Source: Anagrus nilaparvatae
Lineage: Eukaryota; Arthropoda; Insecta; Hymenoptera; Mymaridae
Length of the DNA: 64,000 bases
Direction of reading: 5' to 3'
Assembly (NCBI GenBank): GCA_022575985.1
Contig: JAKSXM010000238.1
Location: 14,154,001 to 14,218,000 of the forward strand
Under the pieces are notes generated by a model that was not told the origin of the DNA, ran no database searches, and saw only the letters and a program-made list of their open reading frames with translations. The position numbers were made by a program, and so were the translations under genes. Numbering within the stretch: the stretch's first letter is position 1; each line of letters starts with the position of its first letter. Positions 1 to 13,200 of the stretch are shown piece after piece.

Positions 1-785
1 TTACTCAAAATGTACATTGTTTCGTTCTCTTTTTTGAAAAGTTCAACGGTTGTGTCTACGGATGTGACACATCAAGACTGATATGCTTTATTCAAGCCCC
101 CTATATTTTTTTTAGAGAGAGAATATATAACACGTGACCGAAATTCAAAATAATCCATCAGAGTGATTGCCAAAATATGCAAAAAGACATTTTCTCTTTT
201 TATTTATATTTTCACCTGACGCGAAACTTATGTTATTTTTTTTGAAAAATCGATTTTATTTTTTATGCTTACCAACGACAATTGTATTTACAAAATTTTA
301 TTAAACGTGGTATGAATATAAGCTCTTTATACTTTTTGATAAATTAAAGTCGATTTGATTTTCCAATTCATAAAGTAGAAAATATGCGCAAAATGTTTAA
401 AAACTCTTAAAAACTCATTGGTTTATTAGTCGTATAATAAACGTTTTTCTAACAAATGGCAGGATTTTGAATGATGCTTCAGAGAGAAGAAAATAAGGGG
501 GAAAGCATCGGAGCTTTTTGAAAATGTTAGGTATATGTTATAACCCTTGTGGCCGAGACGGGGGAGAGTTGTTAGATTAAAGAGCAACCCCTCGATTATT
601 ACACAGAAAGTTCATATATATTGGATGCAGTATTATGTACGTTAAAAACAACCTATGAGTCATCTCGATAACTAAAACTTGATATCACTCGAGTATTTTA
701 ATAAACTCTGTGATACGATACACTTTAGTTTTATTGCGTAATAACTAAACGAGTTTTTTACTTTGATGCTTATTTTTATACTCTG

Positions 786-808
786 TTTTTTTTTTGTTTC
801 AGGTGAGT
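786..808 (+). promoter_or_regulatory. Candidate recursive splice site (zero-length exon) in the long intron
   Basis: A pyrimidine-rich tract ends in CAG at 800-802 and is followed immediately by the strong donor GTGAGT at 803-808. This joined 3' and 5' splice site is the known consensus for recursive splicing of long introns in insects. It lies on the sense strand, about 15 kb before the next exon. No other CAG|GTRAGT behind a good pyrimidine tract was found in the introns of this gene. Function is inferred. Confidence 0.5.
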
Positions 809-3600
809 GATTACTACTACTTTTTAGTCCAAAAAAGCTCAGTTTCTGTAAGTAAAAAATATATATTTTTAATTATGTATACGAAAAAGGGAGCAAAAAT
901 AGAGAAACTTATTAATATTCAAGGCTGGTTAGATTTTTTTATAAATTTTAAAATAAATAAATTGAAAGTGTATGGTAAATTTCGTTTAATTAAATCAATA
1001 AATCAATGCGTGCGTACAAGGGTAGTTTTTTTTTCAAATCACGACGATATTAAAATTAAGAAAATACCCAGTATGACCCTTTTCTCGAATATCTTTCACT
1101 TCTACCCATAGGCCAAGTTTTTCCCTAAAATTTAATTAGTTCGAATAATATATTTTATGCTTCATTAACATAAAAGATCATTTTGATTTATTGAACTTTT
1201 AGATAGATACCTCGCTCTTCATCATATTCTTAAAGGATTTAAAAAAAAAGTTGCGAAAATCTATGTCTTCCCTTTTATTTTTTTTGAGAAAGGGAGGACG
1301 GTATAAAACTTTTTCAAACATCGTCTTTTTTATCCACTTGTATCCGAAAAAGAAGAAGGTATGCTACAACTTTTTCTCAAGCGCCAATGTAATCCAATTC
1401 TCTTATGAGACATGGAATACACGCGATGCTAGAGGGTTATTTTTTTCAGGAGAGAAATGCGACAATTCATGCTCTGTCAGTTGTTTACTACAACATTTAT
1501 AAGGGTTGCAATAGAAGTAGCGTGTTAGAAAGCCACTTTCTTTTTTACTCTTCGGAGAATCTAAAAGTGCGCTAATATTAACCTTTGAGAAAAATGTAAT
1601 TGTAATTATTTACCAAAGGTTATGAACCTTTTAATATGGTTTTTGCTCTTTTCTTAACGTTTATTGATGTACTCGACTACTTTTCTATGCATGCTTAACA
1701 ACTTTTTACTTTCCTTTAAATTTGAAATAATGCAGCTTGGTTTCCAGAAAATAATTATCTTTATTTTACACTCCAAGTTTAAAAATCCTTAAAACTAAAT
1801 ATTATATGAAGGATATGCGTTTCTTTTGTCTTCAAGTACAAAAAAAAAGTTTCCCCTTTCGCATTATTCACCAGCATCCTTTAGAAGCAACATTTTTCTA
1901 AATTTATGACACATCATTGTTTATAAAAATTACTTACTTTAATTAAAAAATAAATTACTCGCTTCTGTTTAAAAATACAAAAAATCAATATTTATACTAA
2001 AATTCTTTTTTTTTTTAAAATGTTTACACAAAAGTTGAATCATCAATTTTTTTTTATTTATACCAGGTGTCTTAAATAAAATAAACTACTTTTTTTGTGA
2101 CTAAGCAAAATAAAAAAATTATTATTTTATTTTTTATAACACGTAATTTTTTGTTTAAAAAAAAAATATTTTAAAAAACAAAAAGTAAACAAATTTATGA
2201 TTAATATAGAAAGAGACAGAGATAGTATAAAGAAAGTTTAATAATTGAGAAAATTTTGTAAAATATTGTAAAAGCTTTTCGAACTTAGTCTAAATAATTC
2301 ATTTTCCAATTTGATAATTTAAAAAAAACAAAACAAAAAGTTTATTAAAAGCTTTTTTATCGATTTAAAAATAAAAGATTTTTTATGAATCATACTTTGA
2401 TAATTAATTATATAAGATAAAAATATTATGTAAATATAATTAATTACTTGAAAAAAAAATGACTCACTGATTAAACAGGTATTATTAAAATTTACGAGTG
2501 TATTAGCAGTTCGATTATTTTAAAAAATAAAGTCAACAAGGCATATCTAAAAAAGAGTCTCATTATTTTTTTCTTCTGCTAAATTAGTTTCCTTTTATAG
2601 ATTTTTAGACAATCCAATTCTTTTTTTCTTCTTAATTTCAGTTCTATTTTTGTTAAAAACATTTTAATGGAACTTTTATATTTTCTGACCCTCGGTTTAC
2701 CGCAGATAAAAGGTAAAATTGTCCTTTTTAATACTAATTTCAAAGCCAATTACGAGTTTCTTTTTTTTCTGTTGTTAAAAAACAAAACTTATTTCGTGAT
2801 ATGAATTAAATTCACGTAAAATATATTAAAATGAATTATTCAACTTGATGTCAGTTATATTTTACTCAAATTGTTGTACCACTCTACTCTCTTCATCGAA
2901 ATTCTCGTTGGAATAAAACATAAAAAAAATAGTACTCACTTATATTTTTTTTTTATTGCACTTTTGGTAAATAAAAAAAAAATTATTCGATTCTACAATA
3001 TATAAAAGTTTGTTTAAGTATATACTTGAACTAGAACTAAATTATTATTTATTTATTTCAACATGTAGCTGGGTCGTAAATGTCACGAAAAGTCACGTTT
3101 TAAAGGTTGATGTTTTGGACTTTTACCAATCCTTTGACACTAAGTTTATATGACATCTTTGCAATTTTTTTTTAACTTAATGATCTTACTAAAGAAAATT
3201 TTCAACACGTTTTAGTATCAACTTTTTAAAAATATTGAACATTTTTATATTAGTTACGTGGCTTCTGACTTTTATTATTTTGCACGTAAAATTATACATG
3301 TTTCCAACTAAGTAACATATAAAATATATGTTTTTTAGTCTGAAAATTTCAGTACTAAACTTTTTCAATTTACCTTTTAAGTTTTAGAAAATGGTCATCA
3401 GTATTTATGTAATAAATTGCCGTTTTCATTTAAGAACATAATAGAAAAATTATAGCCGGTTTGTATAACTACACAACCAACGAGCATGGAACATGTTCAC
3501 TCATAACAGTAATGAATCCAAAAACCGAATTACAATAAATCCCGAAATATAAATTATTTTAAGTCCATAAGCTTAAAGTATTCTAAGTTCTTGTTCTTAA

Positions 3601-3620
3601 CAGGGCCTGATCAGGCCCTG
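3601..3620. repeat. 20-bp perfect palindrome CAGGGCCTGATCAGGCCCTG
   Basis: The ten bases at 3601-3610 are exactly the reverse complement of 3611-3620. The matching site in the related element at 46502-46519 is also a perfect palindrome but with a different base pair. Confidence 0.85.
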
Positions 3621-3733
3621 ACTCCCACTTCAAATTATTCTAAACTCGCGCAATTTTAAGAAAATAATAAGACCCTCAGGATGAAAATGAACTTTGCAGG
3701 TAGAAACGGAAACCCTGGTAGTATAATTTTTAA

Positions 3734-4645
3734 TTTTTCCAACATATTTTCCGATTTTCCAAGATGGTGGACCACAAACCTTAAAAAAATTAAATTTTAA
3801 CTTTACAAGGGGGTTATTTAGGGTAAAAAAATGATTTTAGGTTGAAAAATATTCAATTTTTCGACCCAACATATTTTCCGATTTTCCAAGATGGCGGACC
3901 ATAAAACTTAAAAAAATTAACTTTTAACTTTGCAAGGGGGTTTCTTAGGGCAAGAAATATGAATTTTGGGTGGAAAATATTCAATTTTTCGGCCCAACAT
4001 AAATTCCAATTTTACAAGATGGTGGACCACAAAACTTAAAAAAATTAAATTTTAACTTCACAAGGGGGTTTTTTAAGGCAAGAAAAATGAATTTTTGGTG
4101 GAAAATATTGAATTTTTCGACCCAACAAATTTTCCGATTTTCCAAGATGGCGGACCATAAAACTTAAAAAAATTAAATTTTAACTTTACAAGGGGGTTTT
4201 TTAGGGTGAGAAAAATGAATTTTAGTTGGAAAATATTCAATTTTTGGACCCAACATATTTTCCGATTTCCCAAGATGACGGACCTTAAACTTAAAAAAAT
4301 TAACTTTTAACTTTGCAAGGGGATTTTTAGGGCAAGAAATATGAATTTTGGGTGGAAAAGATACATTTTTTAGGCCCCATATTTTCCAATTTTCCAAGAT
4401 GGCGGACCATAAAACTTAAAAAAATTAACTTTTAACTTTGCAAGGGGGTTTTTTAGGGCAAGAAATATGAATTTTGGGTGGAAAATATTCAATTTTTCGG
4501 CCCAACATAAATTCCAATTTTCCAAGATGGCGGACCATAAAACTTAAAAAAGTTACATTTTAACTTTACAATGGGGTTTTTTAGGGCAAGAAAAGTTAAT
4601 TTTGGGTGGAAAACATTCAATTTTTCGACCCAACATTTTTCACTC
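3734..4645 (+). repeat. Tandem array, about 7 copies of a 127-128-bp unit
   Basis: The block CCAAGATGGCGGACC recurs with its AAG at about 3761, 3888, 4016, 4144, 4272, 4396 and 4524, giving spacings of 127, 128, 128, 128, 124 and 128. Units also share a run of A and T after the block, a G-rich step near CAAGGGGG, and a tail near TTCGACCCAACAT. Minus-strand open frames across 4073-4397 simply read through these repeats and are not genes. Confidence 0.9.
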
Positions 4646-7600
4646 CCCCCCCCCTGACGAACCAAAATTTTTCAAATACCCCATCCAATGGACATGTTCC
4701 TTGTTAATAAAAAGTGGGTAAACGGTAGTAACATTTTTGGGTTTTCGGGTATTAGAAAGTTGTCTCCCCTCAGAGAGTATAACTGAAAACCAGGTTCCTG
4801 AATGGCCTCGAGGTCTAATTCCAATGACATTGTTTACAATTTTGTGGATGATGATTCTTAAGTTTGTTTGCGTGGATCAAATTACTAAGTTTATCCGTCA
4901 ACAGCCTTTTATAAAAAAGTCTATAAACTAATTGATTTTTAACTAAATATTTTTGTTTTTTTGAAAATAAGCCATATACATTAAAAAGAAAGAATACCAG
5001 CATATTTAACAGCAATGTATAAAATAATAAAAAGACTGTGTGATATTTGCATATTGCATCAAGAAGCCTTTTTTTGCTTATATCTGTAAATGTCAAATTT
5101 TATGGTTCATAAACTACACGAGAAAACTGCATATTTTCAGAAAAAAATAATAGCAGAGCTACTAATTAACTATAGCAGTTGTACGTAAGCCAATATAGCG
5201 AATGGTAGTATTTTTCTGTATAAAAAATTAGATTCCCACAAGTGAGGGTAAATAAAGAGAGAAATTAGATATTGGATTATACCCAGTACTGGGAATACAC
5301 CTTTTAATACAATCATATAATATTATATACTTTAGGACATCATTTTGGCAAGAATGATACAAGTTTACTACAAGCAATTTGTATCTTTGAAATGTTATGT
5401 AATATAAGGATAAGCTTGCAAGCTTAAAGCTACATTATCCCTTTTTTTGTTTTTTTATTATGTTTTTCAAGTAGAATAGATCAAAGTTTATCCAGACAAC
5501 GTGATTTTTATTTCGTGACAAAAATATTTACTTTCTAATGGAATTTATATTTGTCATTTTTTATGCTAATGTACGAGTCTTTTACATTTAATATAAAAAA
5601 AGATAAGAATTTCTGGACAAAAAAAAAAATTAATTTTTTAAGATTTTACTGTTTGTTTTTGTGTGTTTAGGTGTAATTTATAAGCAATATTTCTTTCTTA
5701 TAATAACATTCGCGTGTCAAAACTGATAAACTTTTACTATAAAATAGGTTCATATTTACATTTAACTTATTTTAGGGTCTGCAGCTTTTATTTTTATTGT
5801 TATGAAAAAAATATTATATTCTTATGTGTGTATAAAAAATTAATTTTGACAGTTTTACCATTAAAGTCTCATATTTCAGAATTTTATGATAATTAAATAC
5901 ACTCTGAAAAACGTACACATTTAAATATTTTATAAAAAAAGAGAGAGGGAGAATTTTTCTCATATAACTCAATAAAGCTTTTTTTTCAGCTTTATTTCTA
6001 GTTCACTGAATTTAAATATAACGAACTTTTTTGTCTATAGCATTAAAAATTTCGACAGGCTTGTATGCTGTCCCTTTTTTTGCTGTAATCTTTGTTATAT
6101 CCTCCCTTTTTTTTCATGTGTGTACATCAAATGTTTCATACATGACAAAAGTTAAAAATTTAAAAAAATAAAAAGTCAAAAAATGTTTAAATTAATTAAA
6201 CTCAATGAAAATAAACAATAAGCGAATAAACAGTCCATTAATTAATTAAACTAAAATTTCGCTTTAATTAAAAAAAAAGGCATTTCCCTTTGCAAATAGA
6301 ATTGAATTATTAAGTACAACGACCTATAATTACAATACTTTGGAATATTTTTTGTTGAGCTTGCATTTCCTGTACGACTACTGCTGTAATAATCGAATAA
6401 ACATTTTAAATCCCTAAGCTAATACTACTACTTTTATTATAAATAAATGAATTGTTCACTCGGTCGTATACTATAATTTAATATGGCTTCTTAAATTACC
6501 TATATTTAAATTATACGTTGTAAAAATAAACAAGTTTTAATAGGACATAAACACACCCATAAATATAAAATAACAACTACTGGAATTTATATTATTGCCC
6601 AGAGAGAAGAAACGTATAAACAATATCATCGAACTCAGACCAAAAACCACACTCGACCATCCCATTATTTTTAAAGGTGTGGGTCTCTATAATAGTTTAT
6701 ACGCACTATTTATTACATGCGTGCCTTTGTCGTCGCCCTTTTCAAATTTATTTGTTATAGGAATTAAGGGTCTCTGTCTTGAATTTTGCTTCCATAAACT
6801 AATAACGTAAATTATTATGCACTATTATTACTTTTTTTACCCCAGAAAATTCTCTTGTGTCGTGAGTTCAGGTATGGCGAAATGTTTTAGCATTTTTTAA
6901 CCAATATTTTGTGCTGAATAAATTTTTTTCCTAATTCAATTTCGTCACGAATTAAGGGTTTGATTAAAGTTTATACTAATTATTATCACAAATTTTTTCG
7001 ATAACTTAAAAACTGCTAAACAATAATAGTAGATTTTCGATACCTAATTATAAACCAGATTGCATATTATTTTTCTAGTTAATTAAATATTTACCAAAAG
7101 TTTTAAGCCGATGTTCAGGTTCCAAGTGAGGGCGGAACAAACCACTGGAAAAGTTTGACGAAAATGTAATCTCGCATTTTACTAATTCACATTAATTAAA
7201 CTCAACTAGATTCGACGTATAAAACGACACTTGAAATTTTCACTCGACTAAATAGGCCTCTTCTACACGAACAGTTAAATTAGCATTCGTAGGTTCGTTA
7301 AAAATATGAAATAGTAATAAGGAATCGTCGACAGCTATTCAAATAACAATAACTCATGTAATATATCAAATTTGGATCATCGAAACTTTCTAAAAACCCT
7401 CTGAGGGATTTAGTTCTTGAGACTTTGGTCCATCGAAAGTATTCATGTATTTTTCTTAGGTTAAATATAAGAAGAAAATTCCAAACACGTAGTATTTTTT
7501 TCTCTCCCTCTGAGATTACTTTACACCATTTCTGACATGGTAGTAGTTGCGAAAAGAAAAAAGTAAGAAATCGATCATATTTTTCTTGCTATAAAATAAC

Positions 7601-9388
7601 ATCGAAAACAATATTAATAAACATGAATATTTTTGGGGTTAGAGTCGTGTAAGCCCTGTCGAAATAAATACCCTAGTTTTATTTATGTAGTATAACATTA
7701 TTGAAATGAGAAAATGTCGAAACTTCTTGAATGCATATGCTTCTTTAAAGAGCTTTTTGGACCGCAGGTGTTGAAGTTTTATGTGATAAACTGTAGTTAT
7801 AGTATATAAACTTTCGGTTAGATATATTTATGAGGGACATGGAATATTTTATGACTGAATATCTAAATATCTTAGCGCTTTTTCTACACCGGCTAAAATT
7901 AAATTAGTCGACATTTTGGTGACATCATTGTCTGATATATCGTGACTCATTTGGTAACATACTTTCTTTACTCTTCATTTAATTACAAAATGATTTTTTC
8001 GTTAAGTGACAAATAATTTGTTTTATATGAAAAAAAAGTCTCAGTCGTTAAATAAACCATTATTTACAGAGAAATTTAATTCAGAAGGATATAAAGTTAG
8101 TAATATAGTTAGAAAATAAATAAGTATTAAAGTCAGTTAAATAAACAAAAATCTAAGCTTGTCGATTTTGGTTAAAACTAACAAGTGTTTATTTTATGTT
8201 TGCGAGTAAGCTTTTATCATGTGTAATAGAAATCTACGATTACGCTTTTCTTTATTTTAGATTTATTTTATACTGGGAAAACGAAGGCTGTATATTATAA
8301 TTAAAATTGATTACAAATAATGCTCTATTTTTAGGTGTCTAAGATAAAAATTCATTTTCTTTACGTCAGTTAATTAATTTTTTATTAAATTTTCAAGACT
8401 TGACATTATTTTCATTAATTCAAACTCGTTATAGAACATTTTTATCGAGGAAAATTGCCTTTTTTTTGGTTACTTAAGAAAATAAATAATGAAAATTAAA
8501 GAAAATGAAATAAATCTCTGGAAAGAAAAGAACGTCTTTGTTTGTCTGGTCAAACTTCCTCTTTTTATTATTTAATCCAGAAAATTGTACAGTCTTTTTT
8601 TTTTATTAGTACCGACTAAAACTATACTTACAATTTCTCTTCCAATCAACCGGAAATGTTTCCTGGATATCAAGATAATTTCATTTTATGTAACCCACAC
8701 ACTCGTCTAGCAGAATAAAATTTTTTTATATTAACTATTTTTAATGTGTGTGGGAAAGACAAGTCAATTTTAAGGGATAAATTGATGTTTTAATTTAGTT
8801 GTACATTGAATTCGATGTATAAAAGTGATTAAAACGTTCGTATAAGTGGAAAAACGAAATTTAACGCCTTCGAGCAAAATTTTGTAATAAATGATAAAAT
8901 TACATTTAGGAGGATGTTGCGTATATTATCTACTTTTTTTTTATTTACAAAATTAATTATATTTTATGGGGCGTTTCGTGTCAGTGTAGACTTTTTTCTC
9001 CAAAAATGTTCAAATTCCATATAAGGGCCAAAAATTTATAAAATAGAGGTCGAAAATAGTGAAAATTTTATTTTGGTCGAAATGATAAATTGTTATAGGG
9101 TTTTATGTCCCTTAGATTAAATTCTATAATTTTTTAAATTTAGCAACCTCAAGAAACCCCAAGTTGTTTTTTGATGTTCAATTGAATTTAGAAAATTATA
9201 AAAATATGCCGATTCAATTTTCTTTCTATAGGCTAAATAATTATAATTTTTTTATTTTACAATAAAATTATCAGTAAAATCTGTACAACTGCACGAATTT
9301 GTTTATTTTTTTTTTAAAGAAATAGATTGTATAATGTATTTATTTAGTATACATTTTGCGATTTAAAGAAACATAATTAAAAAATAAA

Positions 9389-10197
9389 ATGTCATTTGAC
9401 ATTAAGAAAATAATGCTTTTTACGTTAATAATTGACGTCAAAAAAATAATTGGTTATGAGCTACTGAAACTAATTGGTATAAATTTATATTTTTAAATTC
9501 CAAATAATCTATAGTTAATAAAAAATTTAAATTTAGATTGTAAAAATGAAAAACTTCAATTTGGAACTAGTGGAGAACGAGTTACAATGATTGACAAAGC
9601 ACATTTAACACTTCCTTTTGATAGAAGGAGCATTAATTTTCAAGCGACAGAAAATGAAATGAAATTTCAATTATACAATAATCCAATTTTTATTCACGGC
9701 TATTCTAATTACTTAAATGAAATTAATTTTGATTTAAATAGGGATGGTGCCTTTGTTTATGTTGATATTTTTGGATCAGCTAATATTCAGACAGTCAGTA
9801 TTTTTAACGTAAAATAAAATTTATAAGCAATTAATGAAATGTCGTTTATTTCAGACAAAATATAAAAAAGTTTACATTTACGATTGCAATACTCGTATTT
9901 TGATTAATCCAAGGTGAGTAATTCAGAATGAATAGGTAATTGATAAATTTTTGAATATTCAATTTAATAATTTTATTTAGCAAACGCGTAAAGCCAGAAA
10001 GTATGGATAACAAATTTCTAAATGCCATATTACTAGTTATGAGAATTTGTTTAAATAATAAATTATGCGAAGAAATCGGTGAAATTACTATTGAAGATTA
10101 CATGGATAAACCAAATAATACTTCAAATCAACCATTACCCAGCGAAGAATTAGATTTTATTATGGAAGATCTTGATATTCAAAATAATGCGATTTAA
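9389..10197 (+). CDS. Small nested four-exon gene, 211-aa protein of unknown function
   Basis: I do not recognise this protein. Exons are 9389-9476, 9537-9808, 9855-9913 and 9981-10197. The introns are 60, 46 and 67 bp with GT-AG ends, and phases 1, 0 and 2 agree at every junction, so a single 636-nt frame results. The start is the first ATG after an in-frame TAA at 9374. The N-terminus (MSFDIKKIMLFTLIIDV) has a short hydrophobic patch that could be a weak signal peptide. Four cysteines follow: one at the first exon junction, one in exon 3 and two in exon 4. The last ~45 residues are acidic and Asn-rich. A polyadenylation signal follows the stop directly. The gene lies on the same strand inside the large SH2-adaptor intron. 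A recent insertion, a lineage-specific effector or a decaying gene are all possible; I cannot choose among them. Confidence 0.65.
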
Positions 10198-10198
10198 C

Positions 10199-10204
10199 AA
10201 TAAA
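10199..10204 (+). terminator. Polyadenylation signal AATAAA of the nested gene
   Basis: AATAAA starts one base after the stop codon at 10195-10197. This implies a very short 3' untranslated region if it is used. Confidence 0.5.
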
Positions 10205-13200
10205 ATATTTTTTTTTTAATTTTACTTGGAATTTTAAAAAAATACAGCAAAAAAAATAAAAAAATATATTTTGATTTAATTTGCTTGCTTTTTTTAAAGA
10301 ATATATTTTTTTCACTTTTAACAATCGTGATTTTTGATAAATAATATTTTTTATGTAAATCGTGATTTTAATAATTTTGGGCTAATAACAATGTTTAATA
10401 AAAATTCGTTGGTAAATAATAATTATTAACAACGAAAAGCATAAAGCGTTGTTTATTTGACAGACTGTGAAATTGATAAACTGAAGAAATTGATTATTAT
10501 CAACAAAAAAAAAATACATTTTTGAAATATAAAAGCGAAAATCAATTATTGCCCAAGGGCTCTTATATCGCCATAACCGAAGTCCTTTGCCTTTATTTCA
10601 TTTCCTTTAATTTCCTATTGTACATAATATTCATTTTCAGTAGAGAAAATTTCTCCCATTACATTTAAAATGAATTAATTAGGAAAAGGGTGTATCTCGT
10701 ATTTATATTTAACTTAAAATTCAACTAATTTGTCTTGATTGAAATCAGATACTTTCGAATTTAATATTGTTGTGAATAAATGGGTTTAGTCTGTAAGACT
10801 TAGTACTGCTATATAAATTAGTTCATTTTTTAACAACCAGGTGGCGTAACTAATCTCGTAAATGAAATGGTTTTTCAACGATATAAATACGATGCCATTT
10901 GACAGTGAAAGTATGCAATTTTTTAATACATACAATATTATTTAATTATGCGTACTTGTGAAATGTAAGAATTAACCTACTTGATTAAATGTTGTAGTAT
11001 TTTTGTGAAATATTATTTATTTTTGACTCTTTGAATTCAATAATAGAAAAACCGTTAATTTTTTTGTATAGAACGAAGAACTCTGAATGTGTGGCCTGTT
11101 GAAAAGCCATAATTTTATTATGTAATATTTAAAAAATAAATTTTCATATTGTATAAGAGTCACGTTGTGTATTTGTTTGAATATAATCAGTGATATCGAT
11201 AGTTCTGTGCCTGGTGTTGTATAACAAAATGTAGAATTTCAAGCACGTATTGATTTAGGGTTTTGTTGTAATTATATTTATATACGTTAGGGTAGTACAT
11301 AACGATGAAAATACCAGATTTAATATTAAAATTCATCCAGATTTTTTATCATCTCATTTTATTCTAATGTTTTTTGAATACATAATTAAAATATCAGTAT
11401 AAATTACTGTCCTTTTTTAAATTGAAATTTATTATTATTGCTGATACCTTATCATAAACTGCATTAAATATTTATAAACCTGAAATAAATATTATCCTAT
11501 TTTTTTTTATTTTAAATCTCACTCGTTGTATTTTAACTCGTTTTTTTAAAACTATGCACAAAGCGAATTCGTTTAACGACACAAAAGCAGGAAAAAGAAC
11601 ATTTTTACTCTCTGATTAAAATCAGTAGCATAAAGAAATTTCAATTTTTACAGTTTATTTCTATTTAGTATTCCAAATAGCTTTTAATTAATGTAAATTA
11701 TTTTCATTATTTTAATTTTACTTTATAGCCAAATCTAAATTAATACAATTTTTGACTAAATTTACTTGTGGTTATAAAAATGTAATAAAAACTTTATCAA
11801 CTTTAAGGTTTCTTCAACTTTTTTTTATTCTCACCAAACGTCCAAAGATTAACAATGTTTATGTACAGCTATTAAAGAGGGATTTTTTTTAGACTCGAAC
11901 AATTGAGAGAAACAAAAGTTTAAGTAAGGAAAAAAGCACATTAGTTCTTAATTCGCGTTTTATACGAGAGTTTAAAAAAAAAGTGTGAAATTTTGGTAGA
12001 ATTCTAGGGTTATTAGGAGATAAACGTCTAAAAAAAAAGTCAAGAAGTTTTTTTCAGCTAAGAGAAGCTTTTCTTTTATTTTTTTTAATATTCTTTTAGC
12101 TTAATGTACTTATGTATTCTAAGAGGGCTGACAACTACCGAAGATAAGTGAGAGAGACCCTGACAAAACTAAACATTGTCGAACGTGCAGATTTTTTGAT
12201 GAATAATAATATTTGTGTACTTTTAATAAAAGAAGGGGGGAAATCTCTTTTTTTAGGTTCTTTAAAAGTCAATTTAAACTCAAGTACTCTTCGCCTTTTT
12301 TTAGTTTTTGATAAATTGCTGTCGAAAATCAGAGTGTCTATAATTAAATCACCTTCGTAATTTTACGATAATGATGAGAAAATTACTTATTTCAAAAATT
12401 TTTATTGATCAGAAAAACCTTGAAAAAAGAAAAAAGAATTTTTTCATTTTGCAGCAAAAAAAAATTGTTTCATTAAAAATATCTTAAATTTTTATTCATT
12501 TGAATGTCAGGGACTTTGCCGTGACATTCGAGAAGAATTTAAAAAGGATATTTTCTGTTTTGCTAATGGAAAAAAAAATTTATATGTATGAGAAAGAAAT
12601 ATGAGAATAATTGAAAAAAAAAGTTTGAAATGGCTTCATTTTTATTCTTGAGAATCGTGATATTATTCTATAGAGAAAAACTTCCTTTTTGATTATTTCA
12701 AAAAATGCTAATATTTAAACTTTTTCTTTTGTTTATTTTTTTTTTGCACAAAAACAATGCGACACATAATCTACAATAATTTTCTGCATTATACCTTTTC
12801 TTTATTTACCTTTTTGTCATTGTGCCAAATAAAAAAATTTTTTTTTTCAATTGATTTTTTCTATAAAATAAAATAAATAATAACCGAAGGACAATAATTT
12901 TGTAGAAAAATAAAAATTGTCTACATATTTGGCATGAAATTAAATCATCGGCGCCAATGAGAAATTCAACCTTGTGAAAATGTAATGATTAATTATTTAT
13001 ATGAAATTGTCACACTTTGAGAGTAATTTGAGCATGAGAATTGTTTCGAAGAACACTCGGAATGACAAATTCGATATAATGAGATTTCATGTGGTTACAA
13101 GTGGAAATGTACAACTTTTCGATAAGGAATATTCTAATTTATTTAAGTCCATAAAGTTTTACTTAAATGTTACACACACATAACCTCTTTAAGAGATTTT

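Larger units (their letters stand above)
3445..4710 (+). mobile_element. Non-autonomous element carrying an internal 128-bp satellite
   Basis: The ends match a shorter element at about 46389-46690 on the opposite strand. The left end has the block around GAGCATGGAACATGTTCAC, and the right end has the block around ATACCCCATCCAATG. Between the ends, this copy holds about 0.9 kb of tandem 128-bp repeats that the 46.4-kb copy lacks. No transposase-like frame is visible, so the element is probably non-autonomous. Exact ends and target duplication were not resolved. Confidence 0.6.

Noticed and set aside
4073..4397. Two overlapping minus-strand open frames of 66 and 74 codons
   Set aside because: They read through the 128-bp satellite and repeat the same peptide words; no start context or splice sites.
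6840..6868. A second possible recursive splice site (TTCAG followed by GTATGG)
   Set aside because: No pyrimidine tract upstream and a poor donor.
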